Of a stretch of DNA of 64,000 nt, positions 26,467 to 35,910 are shown in pieces (the first letter of the stretch is position 1; the number at the start of each line of letters is the position of its first letter). Both the position numbers and the translations under genes were made by a program. Below the pieces are notes generated by a model that saw only the letters and a program-made list of their open reading frames with translations, did no database searches and was not told where the DNA came from. Source of the DNA: Thermococcus gorgonarius (GTDB lineage Archaea; Methanobacteriota_B; Thermococci; Thermococcales; Thermococcaceae); NCBI RefSeq assembly GCF_002214385.1, contig NZ_CP014855.1:930001-994000 (forward strand), in the 5' to 3' direction.

Positions 26467-27768
26467 TCAGAGGAGCCTGTCGAGGATTATAGCCGTTAAA
26501 GCTCCAACGGCCATCCCCGACTCAAGAATGCTGGCTATGAGTTTTGGAAAGTGCTCCAAGAACTCCTGCGGAAGTTGTGGTGCCCCGAGGCCCGCTATCA
26601 GCGCCGCAGCCAAGATGAGCGTGTTCCTGTCGGTGAACTCGACTTTCTCCTTTATCAATCTCAGCCCCGTGACGCTTATCATGCCGTAGAGGGCAAGCGT
26701 CAGCCCACCGAGGACGGGAGCCGGCATCGAGGCGAGTATTCCGGCGAACTTCGGCAAGAGGGAGAGGAATATCAGTATCACCGCACCCGCTTGCACTACG
26801 TGCCTGCTGCCAATCTTTGTGAGTGCAACGACTCCTATGTTCTCGGAGTAGCTTGTCGTTCCACAGGCGCCAAGGAGACCAGCTACCGAGCAGGCCAGAC
26901 CCTCTGCACTTATACCCCTTGCGATGTGTTTTTCTGTTATCTCTGAACCCGTTACCGCGGCTATAGCATGGTAGTCTCCAACGCTCTCGATGATGCTCAC
27001 CATGAAGGCAAACAGGAGTAGGACTATGGCGCTGGCATTGAAGACCGGTGTCCCCCACGGGAAGATAGAGGGAACACCAAGAACCGGCAGGCTCTTCACA
27101 AGGTCGAAGTCGGTTAGGCCGAGCGGGACGCTGATAAGGTAGCCGACGAGAGCACCCACCACTACGGGCATGGCCTTCAGGCTTCCCCTAGCCCTGAGCG
27201 CTACGAAGACAGTGGTGAGGAATGTTACCAGGGCCACAGCACTGGACTTCACAAGTGTTTCGCCGGCCGGATCGGCGTAGAAGTTGAAGAAGTTCTTTAT
27301 CGCAACGTCTGCCAAGCTGAAGCCGATGAGGGTTATCGTTACGCCTGTAACCAGGGGAGTGAAGAGCTTCCTGACCTTTCCTATTATCCCGAGCCAGCCG
27401 ATCATAGCCTCAATTAGACCGCCAATGAGTAGTGCACCCTGGACGGCGGCCATCCCGAGGGAAGAGCCTATCGATATAAGCCCCGGGATGAAGGCAAAGC
27501 TCGACCCCTGGACTATTGGATAGCGGGAACCTATCGTCGTCTGGAGCAGCGTCGCTATGCCCATCGCCAGCAGAACCGCCTGTATCATGAGGGCAATCTG
27601 GTCGCCGCTCAGTCCTATGGCCCCTCCGACAACGAGTGGCACTGTCACGGTCGCTCCAAACATCGCAAGAACGTGCTGAAGGCCAAAAACCAAAGCCTTC
27701 GCGGGCTCAACCTTTTCCTCAATTCCAACCTTCAAAACTGGATTTTCCACTACCTCGACGTTCTCCAT
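26467..27768 (-). CDS. NCS2-family nucleobase permease (UraA-like)
   Basis: The 433-residue protein has about 14 membrane segments. FGLQHVLAMFGATVTVPLVVGGA near residue 28 and the QGSSFAFIPGL motif near residue 88 are typical of NCS2 permeases, as is the later TSYSENIGVVALTKIGSR stretch (residues 305-322). These take up uracil or xanthine/uric acid with protons. The residues do not tell me which base. ATG 27768 has a weak ribosome-binding site and a TTTTTAAAC box about 40 bases upstream. Confidence 0.88.
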   Translation of the reverse strand: MENVEVVENPVLKVGIEEKVEPAKALVFGLQHVLAMFGATVTVPLVVGGAIGLSGDQIALMIQAVLLAMGIATLLQTTIGSRYPIVQGSSFAFIPGLISIGSSLGMAAVQGALLIGGLIEAMIGWLGIIGKVRKLFTPLVTGVTITLIGFSLADVAIKNFFNFYADPAGETLVKSSAVALVTFLTTVFVALRARGSLKAMPVVVGALVGYLISVPLGLTDFDLVKSLPVLGVPSIFPWGTPVFNASAIVLLLFAFMVSIIESVGDYHAIAAVTGSEITEKHIARGISAEGLACSVAGLLGACGTTSYSENIGVVALTKIGSRHVVQAGAVILIFLSLLPKFAGILASMPAPVLGGLTLALYGMISVTGLRLIKEKVEFTDRNTLILAAALIAGLGAPQLPQEFLEHFPKLIASILESGMAVGALTAIILDRLL

Positions 27769-27855
27769 TAAAGCCCGCTCAACCTGTGTAAAAGTTTGTT
27801 TAAAAAGTTTTCGATAGAGGGTAAGATTAACAGAAAAATGTTAAAAACGAGCTGC

Positions 27856-29193
27856 TTACCAGCCCTGAACCTTCTCCAGAACGCTGTCCGGAACCTTCCC
27901 CTCCTCGACGTCTTCTATTGCCTCCTCAAGCCTGTCAAGGCCTTCCTCCAGTAGTTCCTCCTCTATCGTTAGCGGTGGCTGAATCCTCAGGACGTTGCCC
28001 TGCAGGAAGGCAACTATGAGGCCCAGCTCGTAGGCCCTCCAGACGACCTTCTTGGCCTCGTCGTAGGCCCTCTCCTTGGTCTCCCTGTCCTTCACAAGCT
28101 CAACGCCGAGCATCAATCCAAGTCCCCTAACGTCGCCGATGAGCTCGTGCCTCTTCTTCATTTTCTCCAGCCTGCCCTTGGCTTTCTTGCCGAGCCTTTC
28201 GGCGCGCTCTAAGAGGTTTCGCTCCTCGATTTCCTCGATAACAGCCAAGGCCGCGGCACTCGCAACCGGGTTCCCGCTCAGGGTGAAGGCGTGGCCGAGA
28301 GGCGGCAGGGAATCCATTATCTCGCCTCTTCCGACGACGGCGCTTATGGGCAACCCACCGCCAAGGGGCTTGGCCAGGGTTATTATGTCGGGCTCAACTC
28401 CAAAGTGTTCTATGGCGAACCATTTTCCCGTCCTTCCGAGACCGCTCTGGACTTCATCCACGGCTAGGAGAATACCGTGCTCGTCTAAGATTTTCTTTAG
28501 CCTCCTAAAGTAGCCTTCGGGGGGAACGACCATCCCCGCATCGCCCTGTATAGGCTCCGCGAGGAGCAAAGCTACACCTTCAGCGTGAACTTCCCCTTCA
28601 AACTTCTCTTTGAGGTATTCCAAACACTCCATTCTGCACTTTCCAGGTTCCTTGCCAAAGGGACAGCGGTAGCAGTTTGGATACGGGATGAAGTGCACGT
28701 CGCTGAGCTGGCCGACCTTGGAGCGAACCTCGAAGTCGAGCCCGGTAACGCTCATCGCACCGTAGGTTGAACCGTAGTAGCTCCGCAGGTAGCCGATTAC
28801 CGCTCTCCTGCCGGTGTAGGCCCTCGCGAACTTTATGGCCCCATCGTTTGCATCGCTTCCGCTCAGCCCAAAAGCCACCTTTGAGCTTTCTATGGGCGCT
28901 ATTTCGGCCAGCTTTTTCGCCAGGAGGTAGGGCTCAACGGGAAAGCCGTAGATGAAAGTGAAGTGGAGCAATCTCTCTGCCGTTCCCTTCACGGCCTCCA
29001 CAACGCGCGGGTTGTTGTGTCCGACGTTCTGAACGGCAGCATCGCTCAGGAAGTCTATGTACTCCCTCCCCTCAACGTCCCATACAAGGGCGTTCCGAGC
29101 TTTGTAGGGCACTATTGGGGCATAGGTAACATGCGAGGCCCTTGAAATGTAGAGGGAGTACCCTTCGATGACCTCCTCCTTTCGGGGCAACAT
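27856..29193 (-). CDS. Class III PLP-dependent aminotransferase or amino-acid racemase
   Basis: The 445-residue protein has the fold-type I pattern with the PLP lysine in [11 protein letters not shown] (near residue 275) and the [14 protein letters not shown] segment before it. A cysteine-rich insert, [17 protein letters not shown] (residues 165-181), is seen in a Thermococcales subgroup that includes ornithine aminotransferases and broad-substrate amino-acid racemases. I cannot separate these activities by sequence alone. ATG 29193 follows GGTGGTCCC. It is divergent from an Lrp-family regulator gene across a 115-base AT-rich gap, suggesting control by amino acids. Confidence 0.82.
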   Translation of the reverse strand: MLPRKEEVIEGYSLYISRASHVTYAPIVPYKARNALVWDVEGREYIDFLSDAAVQNVGHNNPRVVEAVKGTAERLLHFTFIYGFPVEPYLLAKKLAEIAPIESSKVAFGLSGSDANDGAIKFARAYTGRRAVIGYLRSYYGSTYGAMSVTGLDFEVRSKVGQLSDVHFIPYPNCYRCPFGKEPGKCRMECLEYLKEKFEGEVHAEGVALLLAEPIQGDAGMVVPPEGYFRRLKKILDEHGILLAVDEVQSGLGRTGKWFAIEHFGVEPDIITLAKPLGGGLPISAVVGRGEIMDSLPPLGHAFTLSGNPVASAAALAVIEEIEERNLLERAERLGKKAKGRLEKMKKRHELIGDVRGLGLMLGVELVKDRETKERAYDEAKKVVWRAYELGLIVAFLQGNVLRIQPPLTIEEELLEEGLDRLEEAIEDVEEGKVPDSVLEKVQGW

Positions 29194-29222
29194 GGGACCA
29201 CCGTTGCTTATTTGCGTTTGAA

Positions 29223-29273
29223 ATTAATAGATATTTCGGTTAATTTCTGCTGATTTTTTAGAAAATTTTAAAA
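29223..29273. promoter_or_regulatory. Divergent AT-rich promoter region, aminotransferase/Lrp
   Basis: A TATTAAT box (minus strand, near 29223-29229) lies about 30 bases from the aminotransferase ATG, and TTTTAAAA (29266-29273) lies about 36 bases before the Lrp start. The 50 bases between are very AT-rich, as expected for Lrp-family binding sites, though I see no clear repeat. Confidence 0.45.
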
Positions 29274-29308
29274 ATAACATGCTAAAAACTGAAAATTGGT
29301 GGATTAAA

Positions 29309-29770
29309 ATGGCGGAAATAGAAAAGCTGGACGAGCTCGACAGGGCGATACTGCACATACTCCAGGAGGATGGCAGGGCGAGTTACTCTGAAATAGCAAG
29401 GCGCCTGAAAGTGCCCGAGTCAACGGTCAGGCTAAGGGTGAAGAAGCTCGTGGAGAAGGGAATCATAAGGAAGTTCGCCGCACTTATAAACCCCTTCAAA
29501 GCCGGCTATTCAATAGTGGCCTTCATAGCAGTTGACGTCGAGCCGAATAAAATCAAGGAGGCCGTTGAAAAGCTAAAGGAGTTGCCAGAGGTTGACGTCC
29601 TCGGCATAGCCACGGGTGCTCACGACATTCTAATGCAGGTTACAGTTAAGGATCTCCAAGAGCTTGAGAACTTCCTGATAGAAAAGCTCGGCAAGATTGA
29701 TGGAATAAAGAGCACTGAAACGTCTATCCTCACGAGCGTCAAGAAGTGGGGCTACGCGAGGGTGTTCTGA
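29309..29770 (+). CDS. Lrp/AsnC-family transcriptional regulator
   Basis: The 153-residue protein has an N-terminal winged helix (residues 8-55, with EIARRLKVPESTVRLRVKKLVEKGII) and a C-terminal RAM ligand-binding domain (from about residue 65, AFIAVDVEPNKIKEAVEKL). Family members form octameric discs and respond to amino acids. ATG 29309 follows GGTGG; the ATG at 29279 lies at the predicted promoter and is less likely. The divergent aminotransferase/racemase is its most probable target. Twelve bases separate its stop from that of the next convergent gene. Confidence 0.9.
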   Translation: MAEIEKLDELDRAILHILQEDGRASYSEIARRLKVPESTVRLRVKKLVEKGIIRKFAALINPFKAGYSIVAFIAVDVEPNKIKEAVEKLKELPEVDVLGIATGAHDILMQVTVKDLQELENFLIEKLGKIDGIKSTETSILTSVKKWGYARVF

Positions 29771-29782
29771 AAAAGAGAAAAG

Positions 29783-31546
29783 TCAGCCGAGGAGGACCTG
29801 AAGGATTGCTTCCTCACCCGGCTTCAGCTCATCCACTTCCCATATCACTCTGGAACCCTCAATCCGGACTTTACCCCTCTTCGCCCTGACCTCGACGGCG
29901 TTCATGCCCCTCTCCCACCTGAAGTTCAGGAGCGGCCTCATCCTCGGCGCTTTCAGCTTGACGAAATAGTACCTGTCAAGTTCTTCCTCCACAACGTGGG
30001 GTCTAGCAAGGGCCAGATAAGAACTGCCTGCCAAGCCCATAAGAGAGAGTACAACCACGAGAATCGTCTTTAAATCTGGCAGTTGGGATTTTTCACCGCC
30101 TCCTCCAGGGAGAGTTGAAGTTGAAGTGGTGTTTTTTCCGGGACTTGTCGAAGTTTTTCCGAGGGTTGAGAGGTCAATTATCCTGCTGTACTTCAGGTAG
30201 CCCTTGGCCTCAGCGGTCAGGACGAACTTCTTGGAGCCCAGCTTATCGAGTGGGATGAAGATTTTGCCGTCATCATTGGTTCTGAAGGAAAGTGTCCCGT
30301 TGGAGAATGTTTCAATAACAACGGTGACGTTTGGAAGGGGGCTTCCGCTGGAATTGATGACCGTTAGGACGAGGACATCCGCGCTTACTTCGTGGACCAC
30401 CAGCAGTTTATCCACCTTAACCGAAACCTTTTCAGTGCAGTGATTGAGATATAGCTCGGCTTCGTAAACGCCCGTTTGGTTGACTCTAAAGGCAGCCAGG
30501 CCATTTTCATCAGTGAACAGCGTCTGGCCAAGAAGATTGATCCGGATCCCCGAAACCGGGCTTCCGTTCTCATCGGTCACCCTGATCCAGACACTCCCGT
30601 TCTCGTACCAGGCCCGGTAGGAGTAGGAGCATTTAACATCGACGAGCTTTGTAACGATCACCCCATCCAGGTTTAATCTGACCAGATAAACTCCCTGCCT
30701 GGGAGGAACAAAAACCGCCTCACCGTTTTCATCGGTGTAGAGCGTTGTCCCGTTGATCCAGATTTCAATGTCTTTGGCTGGCCTTCCGTCAGCGAAAGAG
30801 ACCTTAACGAGGATCACCCCTCCCTTAAATTCCGCCGAGTAGCTGTACTTCCTGGCCATGACCTTGAAGCTTTTCTCCAGTCTCTGGGAAACGTTTGAGA
30901 GATCCGCGAGTATAACCAGAGTATAATTCCCCGCGTCAAGGCTCGGTATCCTTATCATCTCGCTCCACTTCATTCCCGGATCAATGGAAACTGTGAAGTT
31001 CCAGGAGCTTACCACGGACTCGTTTCCGTTGAGAACAAAAACCCTGACTGTGCCTTGGATGGGCACGTTGGACTTCGAGATCACCTGGATGTGGGAGATT
31101 ATATCCCAGCCAGCAGTGTAGAATCCACCGATATCTGAGCTTAGGGAGTAACGGATGAGCTTTTCAACCCTTACAGCAACACTGCGCTCAAGGGTGAAGT
31201 TTCCAAACTTCCCCTCGATCTTGACCGGGTACTCCCCCGGAGGTAAAAGGGGAACCTTCACCCTGAGATGTACTATAGTGCTCTCCGAGGGGCCCAGGGA
31301 TAGCGTTTCATTGGCCGTTAAAGCCACATCCCCCGCTTTCCATACAAGGCTTACGGTCAAGCCAGAGAGGCTCTCGTTAAGGAGGTTGGTGACGTTGACC
31401 GGAACATCAAGTTCCTCGCCGGGGAAAGCATCAAAAACACCGATAACAGGGGCCATGCTGAAGGGGGGAGACTCTTCAGCAAATCCGGGAGAACTAAAGA
31501 ATGCCCCTATGAGAACAACGATCATCAGGATCCTAGTCACTTTCAT
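29783..31546 (-). CDS. Surface protein with Ig-like repeats and C-terminal membrane anchor
   Basis: The 587-residue protein has a signal peptide (residues 1-23, ending SSPGFAEE), a NEW3/CARDB-like domain that follows, then three related beta domains near residues 240-450 of the Ig or carboxypeptidase-regulatory type, each containing a DENG(E/L)A(V/A)F-like turn. A Thr/Ser linker near residues 470-490 leads to one membrane segment (about 497-517). About 70 residues follow on the cytoplasmic side. No enzyme motif is seen, so adhesion or display is likely. ATG 31546 follows GGAGGTG and overlaps the end of hjc by 14 bases. Confidence 0.72.
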   Translation of the reverse strand: MKVTRILMIVVLIGAFFSSPGFAEESPPFSMAPVIGVFDAFPGEELDVPVNVTNLLNESLSGLTVSLVWKAGDVALTANETLSLGPSESTIVHLRVKVPLLPPGEYPVKIEGKFGNFTLERSVAVRVEKLIRYSLSSDIGGFYTAGWDIISHIQVISKSNVPIQGTVRVFVLNGNESVVSSWNFTVSIDPGMKWSEMIRIPSLDAGNYTLVILADLSNVSQRLEKSFKVMARKYSYSAEFKGGVILVKVSFADGRPAKDIEIWINGTTLYTDENGEAVFVPPRQGVYLVRLNLDGVIVTKLVDVKCSYSYRAWYENGSVWIRVTDENGSPVSGIRINLLGQTLFTDENGLAAFRVNQTGVYEAELYLNHCTEKVSVKVDKLLVVHEVSADVLVLTVINSSGSPLPNVTVVIETFSNGTLSFRTNDDGKIFIPLDKLGSKKFVLTAEAKGYLKYSRIIDLSTLGKTSTSPGKNTTSTSTLPGGGGEKSQLPDLKTILVVVLSLMGLAGSSYLALARPHVVEEELDRYYFVKLKAPRMRPLLNFRWERGMNAVEVRAKRGKVRIEGSRVIWEVDELKPGEEAILQVLLG

Positions 31547-31934
31547 CCTTCAACACCTCCAGCAGGTTTCTCTGGACTCCCAGAAGTTCTTCAAGAGTCA
31601 TTCCGCTGTTTGAGTACGTTATCTTGTAGTTTTTTCCAGATTTTACCAGATTGTCCAAGTCAAAAAAGCGCCACCCTCGATTTATGAACTTAACGGCCAG
31701 GACGGCCTTTCCGCCGAATCTTTTGGAGAACTCGGCAAGTTTTCTGACGTCTTCATCACCGAGGTAAACCCTGTCGGAGTGGGTACTCTTAACCTCGATG
31801 CAGAGGTAGAGCTTTCCGTTGCCCGCAATCACGTCAACCTTTTTGCTTCCTGCCGACCTAACGACTGCGAAGCCCTTCTCCTCAAGGGCTTTTATCAGCT
31901 CCCTTTCAGCGCTCGCTCCCCTGTGGTACCTCAT
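31533..31934 (-). CDS. hjc: Holliday junction resolvase Hjc
   Basis: The 133-residue nuclease cuts four-way DNA junctions during recombination. The catalytic residues of the family are at Glu10, Asp34, Glu47 and Lys49 (IEVKS), one position from those of the P. furiosus enzyme. The N-terminal RG[11 protein letters not shown] and the [11 protein letters not shown] segment match closely. The C-terminus is slightly longer than in P. furiosus (about 123 residues). A TATA-like GATAAATA box lies about 40 bases upstream. The overlap with the surface-protein gene suggests co-transcription but no shared function. Confidence 0.94.
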   Translation of the reverse strand: MRYHRGASAERELIKALEEKGFAVVRSAGSKKVDVIAGNGKLYLCIEVKSTHSDRVYLGDEDVRKLAEFSKRFGGKAVLAVKFINRGWRFFDLDNLVKSGKNYKITYSNSGMTLEELLGVQRNLLEVLKDESD

Positions 31935-32021
31935 AGTCCCAACCCCTCGTAACTTTGCAGGCCTGTATTTATCTTTTCCTGTCGTTCACGGTGGCCGAAG
32001 CATCAGAGTTCGTCGGGTTAA

Positions 32022-32033
32022 CTTTTATAAAAG
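32022..32033 (+). promoter_or_regulatory. TATA box of the carbonic anhydrase-uppS operon
   Basis: CTTTTATAAAAG is itself a 12-base palindrome and is followed directly by a second one, AAGGGCCCTT (32031-32040). The box predicts a transcript start near 32053, with GGTGATG as the ribosome-binding site. Confidence 0.5.
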
Positions 32034-32063
32034 GGCCCTTCAACTTTAAATTGGTGATGATGA

Positions 32064-32588
32064 ATGGCGATATACTCTCTAGGCGATAAAAAGCCGAAGA
32101 TACACGAGACCGCTTACATTGACGAGAGTGCATCTGTTATAGGGGACGTTGTTCTTGAAGAGAACACGAGCGTTTGGCCCTCCGCGGTTCTAAGGGGAGA
32201 CATCGAGCAGATATACATCGGTTGCTGCTCCAACGTCCAGGATAACGTGAGCATACACACCTCCCACGGCCTTCCGACAAAGATTGGCAAGTACGTGACG
32301 ATAGGCCACAACGCCGTTGTCCACGGAGCGACCATCGGCGACTACACCATCATCGGCATGGGCGCGATAATCCTCGACGGGGCAAAGATTGGAAAACACG
32401 TCATCATAGGAGCGGGAGCGCTCGTCCCGCCGGGCAAGGAGATACCAGACTACAGCCTCGTCGTCGGCGTTCCTGGAAAGGTAGTCAGGCAGCTGAGCGA
32501 GGAGGAAATCGAGTGGACGAAGAAGAACGCCGAAATCTATATGGAGCTGGCCAAGCTGCACCGGGAAAAGAGAACGAAACTAGAGTGA
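32064..32588 (+). CDS. Gamma-class carbonic anhydrase-like hexapeptide protein
   Basis: The 174-residue protein is a left-handed beta-helix of hexapeptide repeats with a C-terminal helix. The three zinc or iron ligands of gamma-carbonic anhydrases are present as His65, His82 and His87. It resembles Pyrococcus horikoshii Cap. The acidic loop of Methanosarcina Cam is absent, as in other CamH-type members, so activity is not certain. The start follows GGTGATGATGA. It is five bases upstream of uppS and probably shares its transcript. Confidence 0.85.
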   Translation: MAIYSLGDKKPKIHETAYIDESASVIGDVVLEENTSVWPSAVLRGDIEQIYIGCCSNVQDNVSIHTSHGLPTKIGKYVTIGHNAVVHGATIGDYTIIGMGAIILDGAKIGKHVIIGAGALVPPGKEIPDYSLVVGVPGKVVRQLSEEEIEWTKKNAEIYMELAKLHREKRTKLE

Positions 32589-32593
32589 TCCCA

Positions 32594-33388
32594 ATGCTCT
32601 ACAGGTTAATATCCAAGGTTCCTCCCATTATTTTTAAGCCTGTCTATGACCTTTACGAGTCCTACCTACTTGAGAAGGTCAAATCTGGTGAGATCCCGAA
32701 GCACGTGGCCATAATTATGGACGGAAACAGGAGATGGGCCAGAAAGCTGGAGAAGCCCCCCTGGTACGGCCACCTGTTTGGTTCAAACAAACTGGAAGAG
32801 ATACTGGAGTGGTGCAGAGAACTGGGCATAAGAACGCTGACAGCCTACGCCTTCTCCACAGAGAACTTCAAACGCTCCCCGGAAGAGGTTAACGCCCTCA
32901 TGAACCTCTTCGAGCAGAAGTTTAAGGAGCTTATCAAAGACGAGAGGGTACACAGGTACGGTATCAGAGTCAACGTGATAGGCAGAAAAGAGCTCCTACC
33001 GGAGAACGTGAGAAAAGCAGCAGAAGAAGCAGAGAGAGTTACCAAAAAATACAACAATTACACTCTCAACCTGGCAATAGCCTACGGGGGAAGGAGCGAG
33101 ATAACCGATGCGGTGAGGGAGATCGTTCGAGACGCACTTGAGGGGAAACTAAGCCCTGACGAGATAGACGAAGACCTGATAAAGCGCTACCTCTACCATC
33201 CCAACATGCCAGATCCCGACATCGTGATCCGAACCGGGGGAGAAGTGAGGATAAGCAACTTCCTCCTGTACCAGATAGCCTACAGTGAGCTCTTCTTCGT
33301 CGACGTCTACTTCCCCGAGTTCAGGAAGATAGATTTCCTGAGGATAATAAGGGAGTACCAGAAGAGGCAGAGAAGGTTTGGGAGATAA
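32594..33388 (+). CDS. uppS: cis-Prenyltransferase (undecaprenyl/dolichyl diphosphate synthase family)
   Basis: The 264-residue enzyme adds isoprene units in cis to make the long polyprenyl diphosphate used as dolichol sugar carrier. The IMDGNRRWAR motif with catalytic Asp43, the LTAYAFSTENFKRS stretch and the C-terminal PDIVIRTGGEVRISNFLLYQIAYSEL are all intact. ATG 32594 follows a weak GTGATC, and the longer frame starting at 32513 overlaps the previous gene. The product would feed the GT-C glycosyltransferases found elsewhere in this window. Confidence 0.93.
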   Translation: MLYRLISKVPPIIFKPVYDLYESYLLEKVKSGEIPKHVAIIMDGNRRWARKLEKPPWYGHLFGSNKLEEILEWCRELGIRTLTAYAFSTENFKRSPEEVNALMNLFEQKFKELIKDERVHRYGIRVNVIGRKELLPENVRKAAEEAERVTKKYNNYTLNLAIAYGGRSEITDAVREIVRDALEGKLSPDEIDEDLIKRYLYHPNMPDPDIVIRTGGEVRISNFLLYQIAYSELFFVDVYFPEFRKIDFLRIIREYQKRQRRFGR

Positions 33389-33406
33389 ACAACCCCCGGT
33401 GATCTC

Positions 33407-34126
33407 ATGAATAGAATAAAAGTTCTGGCGATTGTCTCCGCATTTTTAATAATCATATCAACGGGAATAGTGTGGCTGATCACGGCTGACATCAATATCA
33501 CGCTGGCCGTGTTAACGTTGGCTTCAACGATAGCCACGGTGATGATGGCAGTCACGATATACGAACTCGACATAGCCATCAAAGAGCTCAACTTTGAAAC
33601 AGTCTCAAAAACCTACGAGATGATGGATGAGAAACTGAAGAAACAGCTAGGAGAAATAAAATCCTGGAAACTAAAAAAACTTTCCGTCGAGGAGTTCCTG
33701 AGAGATTCAGAGAAAACGAAAACCGTGAGAGAAGCCAGTAAAACACTCAACAGGATTGGATACTTTGTCTACAGGGAGTTCATTGGAGATTGGTTCATCC
33801 AAGAACAGTACGCCGGGTTAGTACTCGATTCCTTCCTGGCCATGAAGGAGTACCTCAAGGCACTCCGTGATTCAGCTGAGTGTGAAAAAGACGGCCTCGG
33901 TAATAATGAAAAAGAGGCCTGTAAAAAAGGCCCCTGGTTCATGCGTCGTTTTTATCTTCTCCTCGTCGTAATCAGCTACGCTTACCTATGCGAGAGGTTT
34001 CCACAGCAATGTGAGGCACTCTTTAGAGGATACGGACTCGAACCAGACAACCCAGTCCCAAGTGAGTGGCTTGAAAAAGATGTAAAGAAGTGGCTCAAAA
34101 GAAAAGGGTACGGAAAGTACTTATGA
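33407..34126 (+). CDS. Membrane protein of unknown function
   Basis: The 239-residue protein has two membrane segments (about residues 5-27 and 32-54) in hairpin form and a long helical cytoplasmic domain. The layout is like DUF4760-type proteins, but I am not sure of membership. Four cysteines occur in the second half. The gene looks more AT-rich than its neighbours by eye. GTGATCTC precedes ATG 33407. The last six bases overlap the end of the convergent tgtA gene. It follows uppS by 18 bases and may be in the same transcript. Confidence 0.6.
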   Translation: MNRIKVLAIVSAFLIIISTGIVWLITADINITLAVLTLASTIATVMMAVTIYELDIAIKELNFETVSKTYEMMDEKLKKQLGEIKSWKLKKLSVEEFLRDSEKTKTVREASKTLNRIGYFVYREFIGDWFIQEQYAGLVLDSFLAMKEYLKALRDSAECEKDGLGNNEKEACKKGPWFMRRFYLLLVVISYAYLCERFPQQCEALFRGYGLEPDNPVPSEWLEKDVKKWLKRKGYGKYL

Positions 34127-35866
34127 TTTCTCCACTCCCCTCCTCACCTTCACAGCTAAACCACTCTGGAAGACCTTAAGCTCCTCGCCGTTAAGGAGCG
34201 TCTGGCCCGTTGCTAAGAGCTCATCCTTCTCGTTCACAACCAAAACCTCGTCGTAGGGCCTTATCTCCGGGTCGGCATCTACCACGAACTTGGCGAAGAC
34301 GTTCTTTCCCTTCCTCGCGAAGGGTTCGGCATCCTCATTGACCACGACGCGCATCCGTGGAAATGGCAGGAGTTCACGAAGCCTTCTCGCCCCTTCTATT
34401 CCGAGCGTTAATAGGCCATCCTCGGCCCTGAAGGTGGCGAGGTGCTTCCCCTTCGCCTTAACCTGCCTTGGCATGCCAGTTTTCCTCGAGAGCTCGACAA
34501 AGGCGTCTTTGAAGGCCTCACCAGCCCCCTCACCGAACTGGTATTCCGCAACGGCCATTACGTACTTTTTAGCCTCATCCTTCCGCGGCTTTTCTATCGT
34601 AAAGTCCTCCTCGCCCTCGCTCTGGGCGAAGGGGTAGCTCAGGCTCAGGTACTTAGGCACTTCATCGAATATCGGGTGCTCTACCGTCTCAGGGAACTTA
34701 CCCTTAACGCGCTCCGCCCTCTCCTTAGCTCTCACCGCCGTCGGCCACCTCAGGGATTCCTCGCTCACCTTGAAGAAAGCGGAAGCCTTTGTTACCGGCT
34801 CGTTCTTCTCAAGGTAGTCCCTGTACTCAAGCAAGCGCTTGTAAGCAGCGAAGAGCTTCGGATGACTCCTCGCCCTCTCGTCCACCAGCTCCCAGAGGGT
34901 TCCCTCCTTTATGGCCTGCTTTACTCTGTTGAGCTCCTCTCTTATGACCCAGAGGTTGTGAATTGCGAGCAGTCTCGTTCTCTCTTCCTTCGGCATCTCC
35001 CTGAGCTCCTGGGGAGTGTAGCGCGAACAGACTGGACAGGAGCAGGGGAAGTACTCAAGCTCGTCCAAGCGTTTCGTTCCCTCTGGCGTTAGATAGCGGT
35101 CGTCTTTGGCATACAGGGCGTAGCTGGCAGAATCGAAGAGGTCTACTCCCATTGCCACCGCCAGCGCAAAAATCATGGGGTGACCAGCACCAAAGAGGTG
35201 AACGGGTCTGTCCGGCCTGAGACCCCGCTTTGAAGCGATTACGACGTCAACCAAGTCGCGGTAGCGGTAGCTCTCCATCAGCGGGACGACGGCACCGATG
35301 GGGTGAATTTCGAAGTTCATCTCGCTCAGCTTCTTTGCCGCGTAGGTTCTAAGGTCCGGGTAGGTAGAACCCTGCACCGCCGCGTTCATTGCTATTTTCT
35401 TTATCTCCTCCGCCTCCTTTGCCCTTTCCAGCGTTATCCTAAGGTCTTCCTCTGCCTTTTCCCTCGAGGCGCCTGGCGGAGTAGGTATGTCGAGAAAAGT
35501 CCCTACATCAACGCCTATGTCGTGCTGGAACTGGACTATCTCGCGGTTGGTGACCTCAACATCACCGTAGCGCATAAGCTGGAAAGAGCCGGAATCAACC
35601 TCGATTATTCCGTCGTAGTCGAGCAGCTTATGGATTCCAACCTCAAGGGCTCTCTCCCTCAGCTCGGGCGTCTTGTAAATTATGTAGGAGTTCGTGATGA
35701 TCATACCAAAGCCCATTTCCTTAAGCTCTTTCGGCGTCACGATGAGCTGTTTCGGGTTGATGACCGGCATTATGGCCGGCGTCTCTATCGTCTTCCCGTT
35801 AACGGTCAGCTTTCCAATTCTTCCAGCCGCGTCTCTCGCCCGGATCTCGAACCTGAAGTCGGTCAT
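34121..35866 (-). CDS. tgtA: tRNA-guanine(15) transglycosylase, archaeosine biosynthesis
   Basis: The 581-residue enzyme swaps guanine 15 of archaeal tRNA for preQ0, the first step to archaeosine. The N-terminal catalytic barrel carries the active-site region VDSGSFQLMRYGD (near residue 92) and a DIPTPPG stretch. The zinc site is CSCPVC near residue 280. The C-terminal region holds a PUA domain (about residues 505-580) that binds the tRNA end. ATG 35866 follows GGAGGTGAG and gives the usual length. The upstream extension to 35980 overlaps the next gene and is not typical. Confidence 0.95.
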   Translation of the reverse strand: MTDFRFEIRARDAAGRIGKLTVNGKTIETPAIMPVINPKQLIVTPKELKEMGFGMIITNSYIIYKTPELRERALEVGIHKLLDYDGIIEVDSGSFQLMRYGDVEVTNREIVQFQHDIGVDVGTFLDIPTPPGASREKAEEDLRITLERAKEAEEIKKIAMNAAVQGSTYPDLRTYAAKKLSEMNFEIHPIGAVVPLMESYRYRDLVDVVIASKRGLRPDRPVHLFGAGHPMIFALAVAMGVDLFDSASYALYAKDDRYLTPEGTKRLDELEYFPCSCPVCSRYTPQELREMPKEERTRLLAIHNLWVIREELNRVKQAIKEGTLWELVDERARSHPKLFAAYKRLLEYRDYLEKNEPVTKASAFFKVSEESLRWPTAVRAKERAERVKGKFPETVEHPIFDEVPKYLSLSYPFAQSEGEEDFTIEKPRKDEAKKYVMAVAEYQFGEGAGEAFKDAFVELSRKTGMPRQVKAKGKHLATFRAEDGLLTLGIEGARRLRELLPFPRMRVVVNEDAEPFARKGKNVFAKFVVDADPEIRPYDEVLVVNEKDELLATGQTLLNGEELKVFQSGLAVKVRRGVEKS

Positions 35867-35910
35867 TTTTCTCACCTCCAGGGGAGTTGGCACCTTTTGT
35901 TTAAAAAGCT

